Assembly: GCA_033558025.1 (NCBI GenBank)
Contig: JAUCEF010000005.1
Coordinates: forward strand, 496,001-560,000
Origin: Phytophthora sp. 'mugwort'
Lineage: Eukaryota; Oomycota; Peronosporomycetes; Peronosporales; Peronosporaceae
Reading direction: 5' to 3'
Length of the DNA: 64,000 nucleotides
The first letter of the stretch is position 1. Each line of letters starts with the position of its first letter. Below the pieces are notes generated by a model. That model was not told the DNA's origin. It ran no database searches and worked only from the letters and a program-made list of their open reading frames with translations. The translations under genes and the position numbers were made by a program. This document shows, one piece after another, positions 10,900 through 21,601 of the stretch.

Positions 10900-11230
10900 C
10901 GATTCATGGCTCATGTTTCTCGAGTCAGGGCATTCCCAGGGTCAAGTCGTACTTGTCCATCTCTAGGACTGTAAACTGCTATATGCTGTCGAAGTCCTCG
11001 AGCTTCACAGCTAGATCCACATGGATCTTGGGAACGGTAATCACCGTTCCATCGGCCACTTGTACCGACACTGTCCCGTTGCCTTTGATCTCTCGTAAAA
11101 CATCGGCCAGCTTGTTGCTATTCTCCGCAACAGTCTGGCGGCGTGCGAAGTTCTTCGACGCCCGGGGGTCAACTAAGACTCGGAACGCATGGGTATATCC
11201 CCGTATACTTACGTGTACTAGCAGTCCAAC
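10900..11230 (-). pseudogene. Gypsy aspartic protease remnant
   Basis: The minus strand around 11,200-11,000 reads FRVLVDPRASKNFARRQTV, then NKLADVLREIKGNGTVSVQV and GTVITVPKIHVDLAVKLED. This matches retroviral-type pepsin folds, whose active site is D-S/T-G-A. Here the motif is DPRA, so the Gly after the active Asp position has become Arg. About 70 residues downstream, traces of the MPWL motif region follow in other frames. Confidence 0.6.
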
Positions 11231-11379
11231 GCTGCCCTTCTTCGATTCGAGAGTGCACAGACGCTTAGGGCTAAGTCTCCATGGTGCGCACCGCTCAGAT
11301 AGACTTAGATCTTCCCCAATAGGGCGCCCCGCCCCTACTGATGTCCTGCGTTCCCCTGACCATGAGGTCGCGGCCTTTG

Positions 11380-12110
11380 CTAGCGACCCTTGACCGCGAC
11401 GGGCTTGGGAGAGAAACGTTTTTGTTGTTCCCCCGCAGGACAGGCACGTACTATGTGCTCTAGCTTACCACTGCTATAGCAGCGAATATCGTGCTCCTCG
11501 GCGAGCCCAAGTTCCAGCGGAACTGGTCCTCTGGGGCCACCACGACTCGGTGTCGCAGCCCCTGGCAACGTCGCCAACGGCGTGCGCGCCTGGTGGTGAC
11601 TGTACTCCTCTTGGAGGGCGACTTGGACCGCCTCGTCCAGAGTATTGGCCTGCAACGAAATAGCTGGGTGCGGGCCAGGACGACTCATAGGCCTTCCATG
11701 AATACCGTCACCTTGGTGTGTCCATGGAGTGGTCTTCCCACGACGACTGCGGTAAGCTCCCACCTCTCCTGGATGTAATCGTGCACCCCACGTCTTCTCT
11801 GTTTACATGACAGCAAGCGTGACCGCTGGCAGTACTCTTAGTTCACCGGGAGGAACGCGGCTCTAAGTTGCTCACACAGTTTAGCCCAGAATGCGAAGCC
11901 TCGAGGGGTTGTTGCTTTTGCATATACGTCAAACTCTTAACACGCCCTTAAGTTTGAAGAGGGCGAACTCCACTCGGAGGTGCTCCGAAGATATCAGAGC
12001 CGCATTCATTGCGATTCCGACTTCTCGCACCCAGAAGTGAAGGGTTTCTCCTTAGCAACGCTGAGATCAGAGTTATCGCCATAGCTACCAGCTGAGCTCG
12101 AAATGATGCG
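11380..12110 (-). pseudogene. Gypsy gag remnant with damaged zinc knuckle
   Basis: Frame 11,763-11,380 contains QANTLDEAVQVALQEEYSHH, typical of the end of a gag capsid domain, and CYSSGKLEHIVRAC. The latter is a CCHC knuckle (C-x2-C-x4-H-x4-C) with the second Cys replaced by Ser. Upstream, the minus strand between 12,100 and 11,800 gives WVREVEIAMNAALI, RVEFALFKLKGVLRV and, in another frame, AFWAKLCEQLRAAFLP, matching the gag capsid region. At least two frameshifts and a stop are present. Confidence 0.65.
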
Positions 12111-12135
12111 GCGATTAAAGAAATACATGCTTGAT

Positions 12136-13145
12136 TTATAGTAGGCGCGTTATAGTTTCCTTAAACTCTTTATCATCAATCAATCGATGGCTGAACATAT
12201 CCACAGTGAGCGATTTCAGCTGTTTGGCGATGCTTGGATTATCGTTTCCTAAGTCAAGCTCGCCCTTTAGCTTATCATAATCAGCTCGAAGGGTCTCAAG
12301 TGGGTCCGTGAGCTTGTCGTGGAAATTATACTGGAGATGTGTGATGGCAAGAATTTCCGTAAACATTTTTTTGTCGACGATACTAAGCTTATCGTAAGCA
12401 GCTTGGTCAATGTGCTGCTTATACACAAGGCCCTGATCATAGCTTGGAGACTATCGCTGATATTGCATTTAGGTCCGCACTTCCTTCGATTTGGTTGTAC
12501 AATCACGAGTGTCTTTGCATCCAGATCAGGTAAACGTATGTACTAGCTACCAAGCTGACGATATATGTACGCGATTGGAGTTGTAAGCCCTGGATCTCAT
12601 TGAGATTGTAAGTACGACCCCGTCGGACTACTCCATCCAGTGAAGTTACACCCGCGCCTCTTAGGCTACGTCCCTCTAATTTAGGGAGAGCGTCAGAATG
12701 TCGCTTAGCTTTTAGAATTATATACTGACTTCGAAGCTCTCATCGCTGATTGAGCGGCCTTCAGAGCTGATCTTAATGATTTTGAGTTTGAACCTCTCAC
12801 AGCGTCCTTAGCGGCTTCATATCGCTTCTGAGCTTCGCCATATGGTTGGAACGCTGCCTCGGCCTCGCCGTGAAGCTTCTGCAATTTATCTGGTTCTTCA
12901 ACATATTCCTCAGTACTTTGACGTTTGATGTCTTGAACGCTACCTAAGATAGCTTTATTTAGAATGTTAAGATTTTCATTAAGGTTTGCTCGCCTTTGCT
13001 TATCAAGTTCCTTCTTCTTCACCAGTTTGGCTGCTTCTTCATCGTTTGATGGAAACTGGTATTCAACGCCGGAAAGGTAATGATCTAATTCTTCAAAGTA
13101 GTTCAATAGCGATGTGAAAGTATCCATCCACTGGATGGTCTTCAT
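12136..13145 (-). pseudogene. Polinton-associated protein of unknown function (ORF-B)
   Basis: The upstream piece (13,145-12,705, 146 codons) starts MKTIQWMDTFTSLLNYFEEL and is predicted to be largely helical, with a Lys/Glu-rich and Ala-rich stretch. The downstream piece (12,426-12,136) reads YKQHIDQAAYDKLSIVDKKM and ends with DDKEFKETITRLL. Between them (12,540-12,430) the frame is broken. The two could be one gene of about 330 codons or two genes. The composition (charged, helical, no Cys) would fit a structural or scaffold protein, but no family is recognised. Confidence 0.45.
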
Positions 13146-13249
13146 GAGATCAGATCAAGCATTACAAGTTACTTGGTTATTTTTTCTATTTCTGATATTT
13201 AATGGACGAGTGGGTGCTGGCTCACCGAAATAATAATCCAAATGAGATT

Positions 13250-14621
13250 TTAGCCATTTTTAGTATCAACAATCGGCTTTAGGCGAAATGCGATAACAAC
13301 ACGTTCGCTCTCCAACTGACTGTAACAATCTGTTAGGACTCTTTTGGCGTCGTTGTCGGCGTTGATCAGCTTTGGTTCCACGTCTTCATCGGCGCCGCTC
13401 ATTACTCCATGTCGGGCTTCCCCCTCACCTGGTGTGAAATCCTTCGCTACCTTTTTCTCATCCTGTTTACCTATTAATATCAGGTCAAGTCCTCTGGTGT
13501 TGGCCATATTACAAATGATTGGAATGTGATTGCCCAATTGACTCTCTTAGTGGTAGCAGGCTTCGTACGATTCCTATCTTTACCAAATACACTAATGGAA
13601 TTACCATCAATCCATATATATCCATCTACATCAGCAGTAGGTGTTTTATTGGCCTCAACGAGAATTGAAATGACTTTCTTTCTCAACCCCTTAGCTTCAA
13701 GCACTTCCTTATTTCTGCTAGCGGTCCAAAATAGTTTAATATTACTGTCAGTCTGGTCAGACGTTGTGGATGTTGCCTTATCGAATAGAAAGCTATCATC
13801 AAGTCATTGCTTCGTGAGATCTGCGTCATACCCTCCCGCAATATTGAATCGTTTTCGCTTCAATCCAATAAGTTGCCATATTTGATAGGGGGTCGGCTTA
13901 TCTTCTTTCCCCGTTTCACAGCGTACTACCTTTTCCGTTAGGTATGCGAGGAAGCGAACATCTTTAGTCAAAACCCCCCTAATATGATCGTACGTCTCAG
14001 ACTAATCGATATTTGGTGCTAAAGATACTCTATTTAGCTTAATGCTATATGTCTTCGCATCTTTTCCAATGTAATATTTCGATAGCTGACGACCGTTGGA
14101 AGCAAGAGGATGAATACGTAAGTCTGCAAGAATCGGATAAACCTCAAATATTTGAGCAACTGCTGTCTTGATTGCTCTTGATCATCGTCTCCTTCGTTGA
14201 ATAAATCCTTTTCCGCCAAGTCTTCCGCTACTTCAATCTGTGTTCCAATATCTGTAGTCTTAGGACGACTCTGAACTTTTTTATTAGTCGTACGCACTCT
14301 GCTTGTATTAGTTTCACCATTAATTTAAACAGGGTGAGGTTCAGTGTTTGTTTCAACAGTTGATACCTCAGGTTTGTCTGGGAGGATTCATCACTCACCG
14401 TTTTTTAAGGCCTCAGACGACTCAGTTGTCGAGTCTGTCAGAGTTGATTCAGTTGATTTCCTCGCTACAGTAGTTATGCCATTCGAGATATCAGTAACCC
14501 ATGACGCACCTTCATACATCGCCCGCTTGACTTTGGCTTGCCGAACACGACGCTGAGCTTTCTCAAGAAGCTCCTGTCACTTCTGCTCTTTCTGAACGAG
14601 GGGTGTGAAACTGGGGAACAT
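13250..14621 (-). pseudogene. Polinton-associated protein of unknown function (ORF-A)
   Basis: The likely start is the ATG at 14,621 (MFPSFTPLVQKEQ), closely followed by a stop. The gene can be traced through LISRMA, AEDLAEKDLFNEGDDDQEQS (14,200), LNRVSLAPNIDWSETYDHI (about 14,000), PYQIWQLIGLKRKRFNIAGG (13,880), EAKGLRKKVISILVEANKTP (13,700), GYIWIDGNSISVFGKDRNR and, after a shift, NMANTRGLDLILIGKQDEK to KPIVDTKNG at 13,250. That would be roughly 450 residues with at least three shifts. No known capsid, ATPase or protease motif is visible. Confidence 0.45.
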
Positions 14622-14814
14622 TGTGAGTCTATATCATTCTAACCATAAAAAATGAGTGGATAAATACTCTCTCACCAGTAGCTCGGCATAACTGAATCGT
14701 GGTGAAAACGATGCGTACGAATGGCATATATGATTTCGCTCATTTAGTAGATTGAAATAGTGATCGTTGATGCAATGAAATGGGACGCCAAAGACGATTT
14801 CCAATCTCGCTGGT

Positions 14815-14860
14815 ATTTACGATTGACAACTGTTTCGTAAAACAGTTGTCAATCGTAAAT
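14815..14860. repeat. Long perfect hairpin between integrase and ORF-A
   Basis: Arms 14,816-14,835 (TTTACGATTGACAACTGTTT) and 14,840-14,859 are perfectly complementary over 20 bp around a CGTA loop; one further A-T pair extends the stem. An outer pair of 9-bp arms, TTGATGCAA (14,767-14,775) and TTGCATCAA (14,869-14,877), encloses it. It lies in the gap between the end of the integrase gene and the start of ORF-A, both read on the minus strand. It could act as a transcript end or processing site, or be a small inserted palindrome. Confidence 0.85.
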
Positions 14861-14999
14861 GTTTGCTGTTGCATCAAGATTCACAACTCGTTTTAATGTC
14901 ACTTCCTGAATGATCCATAGCTTTCGGCGAAGCTTAGCAAGCTCTTTCCTTTTCTAAACAATTCGGACACATATTTTGGATTAGTTTCTATATATCAAG

Positions 15000-16104
15000 T
15001 CATATATAAAAGTTGGATGTTTCATTTGTTGTGGCGGGCGAAACCAACACCGGAGCTGCTATGCGAGCTCTTCGAATTCCAGTACTCAGTCCCAAGGGTA
15101 GATCGCTTGCATTTGTTGATCAATCGGAGATTATCTTGTGGTTCCCAGGATATCCGTCATATCCAATCCATTTGACGAGATATTTGTATTTACCTGATTG
15201 CTGTTTCTTATGGTCCATAACCTTCTCAACCTCGAATATTTGTTTATTCGTAATCTTTGCATTCGTAATCGCGTCATTAACCAATTTGATATCATTTGGT
15301 GCCTTGTAGAGTGTATGTCTATTCTGAGATCTAATTTGAACCTGATAGCTATATGCCAACTATTTCATATATAACCTTGCTCCATCTCGCCGATTCCTTT
15401 TCAAATTGCGTCTTCTTCAAACGATATAACACAGAAGCTCCAATTTTAAGCCGAGTCTCAAGCTTATCCATAGCGTTATTGTTATGATTTAATTCAGATT
15501 CAATAACTTGTCCAGGTGCTTCCTTCTGTGTCATTTTGATAGAAGTGTGCTTAGTATTGTTATAGTTGTCGATGACATCGCTTAGTAGCTTGAGCGTTAG
15601 TTGTTGCTTTATCTTCATCAATCTCGACTTAAGCGTACGGGTAAACGTTCAACGTTGCCCATAGTTCCGTGATCACCCGGTTCGTTGTTGTAGTGAGTAA
15701 TAGATTTGCTTTTGACATAGGCTTGGGCATGCCTATTCATGAACTCAGAGCCATTGTAGGTAGTTAAAATATCAACTTCAAGTGATTCAAGAGATCTAAT
15801 ACCCTTAGAGACACTACTCCAACGCTTGCCGCTAATATCTTAGCAATCCAATTCTGGAGTTGATATTAATAGCCGTTAGAATCGTATTTCCTTTCCAAAA
15901 TGCTAAATCTGCCTGCCAAATCTTAAAATCATCAAATCGAGTTGCTTTGCCTTTGTAGCGTTGGATATCAGTCTGTTTGGCATACACTCCTTAACATGCT
16001 TCAGACGAATAGATTTTTCATTTTTTTAGCCTTCTGATACAGAGCATTACTGCCGATATACCCTGTTTAGGATCATGATAAAGCTTCAATAGTAGCTCGT
16101 CCAT
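15000..16104 (-). pseudogene. Polinton-like integrase (RVE family) with C-terminal chromodomain
   Basis: The start chosen is the ATG at 16,104 (MDELLLKLYHDPKQG), which resembles the start of the integrase zinc-binding domain. The core gives WQADLAFWKGNTILTAININ (first catalytic Asp, about 15,920), then LTTYNGSEF (about 15,760), where the usual D-N-G-x-E-F has Tyr in place of the second catalytic Asp. It continues with HGTMGNVERL (catalytic Glu), YNNTKHTSIKMTQKEAPGQ, and a chromodomain EVEKVMDHKK...KYLVKWIGYDGY (15,240-15,140). The chromodomain would target histone marks. Stops and shifts occur near 15,640, 15,840 and 16,020. The element cannot integrate with this copy. Confidence 0.75.
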
Positions 16105-19100
16105 GCTCTATATTAAAAACAAAACAAATATGCAAAGCGTTCCCCCTAAATATCGAGCGGAATTGTAGAAATACCATCATTTAAAACTTTACGCTTGTCG
16201 TACCAATAGTTAAGGGCAGTCTTTGTTTGACTGTATGTAATCATTGATTTAGTCTCTTTACTAATGCGGAAACCCTTGTTAGTTCCTCTGAGGGTTATAC
16301 GATCGCAAACAACAGACTCGAAGTTCTCAGCCGATAGTAAATCATTGTTCTTGTTTCTTTTTAATACCCTTTGCGGACAGCTTGAAATATTCGACTTTCC
16401 CATTAACAAGTCTTTCATCTTTCTTGACTTTGTGTTCTTCATCTGGGATATAGCAAATTAATTCTTGCTGGATAGTGCTACTATCGCATCACCTCACCAC
16501 TCTTCTTGAATAGGCCAGGAATGAATGTTTTATGGATGGACACTTCTTTGTTATAGTCTCGCGGAAACCGTTCATACTTGTGTTGCTTGAAGTGGTCTTG
16601 AAGCTCAGGTTTGATACACTCGCGGAAAGGATTACACAGCTTAAAGCGATATACGCTGAGTCAGTGTCCATCTTCTGATATTGAAAATCGCTGCGATCGA
16701 ATTAGAAATCGATGCAATCGTAGTAGAATTGGAGCATTCGGAGCTTAGCCAGCTGATAGATCGCAATCGATATATGAATCGAATTCTTACTCTTGATGAG
16801 GCGCTTCTTCCTGGTAATCTCACCTGAACCATTTAGCTTATCCAACGAATAAAACGTGAAATGTTCGATCCTTTTCTCAATAGCTGTATTTTCAGACTCA
16901 TATTTAACCATTTTTTGCTTGCTCATATCCATGCCGGAACGACCAAACGCAGACTTGACAACTAGCTTCATCATCATTCCAACCATTTTCTTGTTCTCAT
17001 CGGCAATAACGTCGCGTCGTGCTTGAGATATCTCTTCCAGAAATGGCTTAATGCTTTGTGAGCACTCAACTTGATGAAGATGTAGGTCTTCGTAATCTCC
17101 ATTCCAAGATAGGTATCACTTGAGTAGAGGTGCATAAATGAGTGTTTTCTCACCGAAGTAGCTATCAATGACGTTGCGAGCGGGCTTGGCACCATTTTTA
17201 TCGCGTGTGTGGTTGTACTCATACATATGTGAGCCAATGAACTTCTCATCAGTGCAATCAATTTCAATGTTTTTGAAATAGGAGTCATTTCGCTAAATTA
17301 CTCTTTCAAGTGGTCTGGAGTTCGGATGTCGCATTCGAGAAAACCAAAGATCTTGCCATTGACTATGTCATCATTGATACCATTATATGATTCAATTGTA
17401 GTCAATCGACCGCAAGGCATATCATTACCCAGAGCCCCGAGATAGAGAGTATTAGCGTCATACCCAATGACTTTTCTCACAAGCTTGTCGCCACGAATAA
17501 GAGTTTCATTGCGTTTGGCGTAGCGATTAAAGATAATCGACGGCCCGCCGGCAATATTGTCCTTCATTCTACGGTAGATCTCTTCCTCCGCTAAATCAAT
17601 TGAATATACTAACTGATCGGAGTTGAAGTCATAAACTTTCATTCTCCGAAATCCACCGATGGACATATCTTTACCAGCCACATTGCACTCGATGCAGCTA
17701 ATCATAATGTTGCTACTGATATGACTTTGAAGTTACTAATTCTATCAGCTGACGCGGCTTCAGCAGTTAGAGGACAATAGCATAAAACACAAAGATTTTT
17801 TGCCTATCGAATAATGTATTTAGATGACCAATCGTCATATCATATTGACGTTTGACTTCAGCGTCTTGACCCTTGTACCCTTCATTCGTTTCTCAGGAAA
17901 TCCAAACCCTTGAGCAGCTATTCTCGGTTGCTTCCTGAGGTTTTTGTGGCATGTCTGATACATAACATTTTCCGAAAGATAAGGTAGAGAAACTCCGTCA
18001 GTCAACATATCGAGATGAAACCTTTTGAATAATTCTCGCTGAGATTGGGTAGCTTTGATGAATGGCACAACATCCAAGTTGTTATACCAGATCAGCAGAT
18101 CCTTGATACTCTTCATCTCATAGTACTCCCAAACGAACTTGGCGCGTTCATAGTCTTCATTAGTAGCGATTGTCCCGCGAAGATCGCTATTATAAGCCTT
18201 CTTGAGTACATTAAACGAAATTATGTACTCATAAGGGAATACACCCTTAGCAAGGCCACAAGTGCATTTAATCTTGTCATCACACTTACACCCACCGAGG
18301 TAAGTAGTGAGATAATTTTCCAGAGATGTGGGATATAATTCATAATATCATCATCTTGAAGTCGTCAGTTGCGATGCACATATAACTGGGATTTCTGATA
18401 ACGGATTTGGTGTTGTCGGTCCCGATTACTGAGAAGGGATCTTTCTTAATAAGATTGATGTCATAGCTTCCAGAGTTAACAGGTACTTGATCAAGGATAC
18501 GTTTGATTTTATTCTATGGTCCATTATCTCTGATATTAAAGTTTTTGATATTAGCATGCGCATCGTAGAATGATTGGTACTCTACTTTCTTAATTTCATC
18601 ATCCATAGATGAGCGTGTACCCTTCTCCTCCTCACGCATTAAAATGCTTCTGAGTAAGATCTCATACTTCGACACACTGTATCGCTGAATGATCTTAGCT
18701 GTGTTGTTAATATACTCGAAGATATCCTTTAGCCATGCACGCGGGTCGTTATTAATGAAACATTCAACACGATTAGTTAAGCTATCTGATATCGAAACGC
18801 TAACGGGGATGTGCTCATTTACATAGACAGTACTCTCTCCGTGGCTAATCTCTGTTGGCCTGAGGATGGATTCGAAATCATAGACAATGAAATGATCGAG
18901 GTAGTGATCCACATGCTTTAGCGAGTATCATTGGAGCAACTTCTTAATCATATTCGCAGGAGAATGTAGATGCTTGGTAGCTTTGGGAACCACTCAATAT
19001 CGACTTCATCGCATCTGTTCTTAAAATGGTTTCGTAACTTCTCACTCGTTTTGAAGATCAAATATCACATTTCTGACATTGATACTTGTTCTAAAACATT

Positions 19101-19596
19101 CCATGTTCTTGATGTAGAGAGCATGATTCTCACACGATAGGATCTTGATTCCGTCATAGCTCTTCTCTGAGGAACGGATGCACTCAACATTTCCGATTTC
19201 CACATCCTTCGTATATACGTTGATACTGAGCTGGAAGCATTCCTCGAGCTCATTGAATTGCAGAAGTCAATTGGCTTGAAGTTGCGAAAGAGACTTGGCG
19301 TGTAGCTAATACCCTTGTATGGACAATACCTCTTGAAGGTATCCTTTACAAGGGATTGGATCTTGCGAGGATCTTTACCGCGATTGGAATGCAAAGCAAT
19401 ACAATGGAAAACGCATTTATTGTTGGTCTTCGGAAAGTTGATAACATGCTTGTTATTGAGTATGACTTTAGGGATAACAGCTCTGCTATCACCGAGAGCA
19501 TGGTTGCGAATGTAGATGAATAACTTGAACCCAATGATATCCAGGAGTTTGTATCCAGATGAGGGGTACGGGAGCTTGTTTGATAACTCCTTTGCT

Positions 19597-20065
19597 CTAA
19601 TAGGAGTTATCACCTTCTTTCGGATATACCCTTAGTATTAGTCGCAGTTCGAAGACCATTGTGTTGCCAACATTTGGATACCAATAACGAACATCACTTT
19701 CATCGGCAATATTGATTAAGCTGTATCCAAGTGCAATGTTTGCCTTATGAGCTTTCCCCTGACTTTCGCCGTACAAGTTCCAGCTTGTCGCAAAACTTTC
19801 CTGCTGGGATATTCTCATAGAGATGAGTCACCATGTGGTTGCCTTATAGAATCGATACTTCGGGTCAGCCTTATAATCGGGTGAAAGATGCTTGTTGAGA
19901 TCTTCAATCGATTTCTTGTTTCTTATTTCTTGGATGAGATAGGTTTCTAATATAAACCATCTTACCTGTGCGTCCTCGCACCTTCACTCGATAGTTTTTC
20001 CCCATTAACGTACGGAATATCCAATCGCCTAAGTCCCTCAACTTCGCACGGCAACATGATTGCTA
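19597..20065 (-). repeat. Duplicated PolB N-terminal module, copy 2
   Basis: Reads EVEGLRRLDIPYVNGKNY, RVKVRGRTGKMVYIRNLSHP, SPDYKADPKYRFYKAT, AHKANIALGYSLI and VRYWYPNVGNTMVFELRLIL across small shifts. Each block has a counterpart in copy 1 in the same order; the Met of GKM is at 19,960 and that of copy 1 at 20,518, an offset of 558 bp. Confidence 0.75.
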
Positions 20066-20173
20066 TATATCGGTGGGTATATTTCAGCTAGTGGAAAAGT
20101 CTTTATACACTCCGAGCTTGTCGGCTAACTTCATAGAACGAATCTCGGAAATGACCTTCTTACGAATTTCCGC

Positions 20174-20610
20174 CTAGCTGTTAATGGCAACAGGATTATC
20201 GAATACAGCCGTATCACCAATGTTCGGATGCCATACAACTATCATCCTCTTTGCTGATGAGGTCATAGCCGAGAGCAATATTGATCTTAAAAGCATTCTT
20301 CTGGCTCTCAAGTACATTATCGAGCTTGTCGTAGAATTTCCAGCCTGGATACCTTCGTACAAGTACGGCTCCATGTGTGTCCCCTTGTAAAACCGATATT
20401 TGTGGTCGGTCTTGTAGTCCTCAGAAATGTGCTTCTTCAGCTTGTCGATGTTTACTTCATAGAATTCAGCTACACGGTTCAGGTTGCTGGGGCGCGATAA
20501 GTTGCTAATATACGTCATCCTACCGGTCCGACCTTTAGCCTTAATTCGGCATTTATCTCCCTATTTGATTGGGTGAATATTTAATCTCTTCAGTCCTTCG
20601 AGTTCATAAC
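20174..20610 (-). repeat. Duplicated PolB N-terminal module, copy 1
   Basis: Reads ELEGLKRLNIHPIK, GDKCRIKAKGRTGRMTYI, SNLSRPSN, SEDYKTDHKYRFYKGTHME, FKINIALGYDLI and VVWHPNIGDTAVFDNPVAI. The matching blocks in copy 2 show this is a tandem duplication of about 135-145 residues in the protein. No known fold is recognised. Confidence 0.75.
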
Positions 20611-20990
20611 CACACTTGGTTATTATATATATTTACCTATATTTATAAGTTGTGTGGTCGACTTTATGTTGTATACTTCTTCGCTCAGGCTCGTCTTTAT
20701 ATTCAGTCCTAGATTAAAAAAAATTGAATCAATTAATTGATTAATTAAGTTCATTTTCAATATTAGGTTCGTTTTTACGTTGATTAAGTTCGCTTTTTGT
20801 TTTTGCATATGCCTTGCGCTTGAGCATTTAGTTGCTCACGATGCTTCTTGTCATACTTCCATTGCTTAGCGAGGCGCGTTTATCTCGTTTTGATGTAGTA
20901 GCGCTTTTGATTTTCTTTGATGCGCTCTTTATTAAATAGGTATTTCTCAGGAGAATAAGTCATCTTAATATGTTAGACTTTATTTTATCA

Positions 20991-21600
20991 GAAAACCCTA
21001 AGCAAATTAAATCAATAATTTTACGTGAAGCATCGGTTCGATACCTAAATCGTCGCTTCGACACATAAATCATCCGTTGGTCTAAGTTCAGTTCGATTGT
21101 CCTCAACGCGGTGCATTACAGACGGCTAGAATGAATGTGTCAGAATGAATGCTAAGCATGGGACTGCTATTAGCCTGCTTTATTAAATGCTGTAAAATTA
21201 GAAATTTTAGGTATTCAAAAAAAAACCTAATAGACGCATTGCGGAACTAAATCCCTGCCAAAACAAAATATATCAGGTGCCTCTCTAAGGCGTATTTCTC
21301 TTTCCCATACCAGTTCCAGTACCACTTGTATACAGTCCCCGTATTCCCGATTTGCGCAAAAGAATGCACAACCGCGGTTTGCGATTGGCTAATTAAATTC
21401 TATGCGAGTTGTGATCTTCGCACAGCAGAAATCTAAACACGAAGGGCTGGATTGCCTCCTCAGATCTTGTCTGTTCGGAGCCTATTGAGAATGGATGTGA
21501 CGGAAAGTTGCCGTCCGTACACAGCGTAAACTTTCTCGACGGCAGTGTCTGCAGGTAATAGAAACCAGCGAGTACAAAGCTGGTTACCACGTCCCAGAAT
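20991..21600. other. No gene recognised between Polinton-like element and Crypton
   Basis: No ORF with family features. A GGTTCGATACC sequence near 21,034 resembles a Pol III B box, but no cloverleaf can be built around it. Confidence 0.4.
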
Positions 21601-21601
21601 A

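Larger units (their letters stand above)
9435..12110 (-). mobile_element. Ty3/gypsy retrotransposon gag-pol remnant, truncated
   Basis: The minus strand carries, in retroelement order from high to low coordinate, gag (12,110-11,380), aspartic protease (about 11,230-10,900), a spacer with tandem repeats (10,600-10,380) and the first part of reverse transcriptase (10,203-9435). RNase H, integrase and LTRs are missing, and RT breaks off soon after YYQILMRESDIP. Multiple frameshifts and stops show an old copy. The missing 3' half and lack of LTRs suggest deletion plus interruption. The Polinton-like element begins close to its gag end. Confidence 0.75.
16146..20963 (-). pseudogene. Protein-primed-type DNA polymerase B (Polinton PolB), decayed
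   Basis: The gene runs from an ATG at 20,963 (MTYSPEKYLFNKERIKENQK) to IPLDI at 16,146, about 1600 codons. From the N-terminus: a charged start, two copies of a duplicated module (20,610-20,174 and 20,065-19,597), NFPKTNNKCVFHCIALHS (19,440), exonuclease motif FIVYDFESIL (18,890), WYNNLDVVPFIKA (18,090), polymerase motif A VIGYDANTLYLGAL (17,480), PLLKWYLSWNGD (17,120), motif B around LVVKSAFGRSGMD (16,950; the usual Asn is Lys), motif C MDTDSAYIAL (16,670), and NYWYDKRKVLNDGISTIPLD. Many frameshifts and stops occur. It would replicate the element; this copy cannot. It is the longest gene of the window. Confidence 0.8.
12116..20990 (-). mobile_element. Polinton/Maverick-like element, decayed
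   Basis: About 8.9 kb of markedly more AT-rich DNA carries genes all on the minus strand: DNA polymerase B (20,963-16,146), chromodomain integrase (16,104 to about 15,000), and two unrecognised proteins (14,621-13,250 and 13,145-12,136). Polymerase B of the protein-primed type plus an RVE-type integrase define Polintons. The packaging ATPase, cysteine protease and a recognisable capsid protein were not found, so this copy is reduced, or its capsid genes are the two unknown ones. I could not find terminal inverted repeats, so the limits are approximate. All genes have frameshifts or stops. Confidence 0.75.

Noticed and set aside
21028..21045. GGTTCGATACC as a tRNA B box
   Set aside because: No acceptor, D or anticodon arm can be formed around it.
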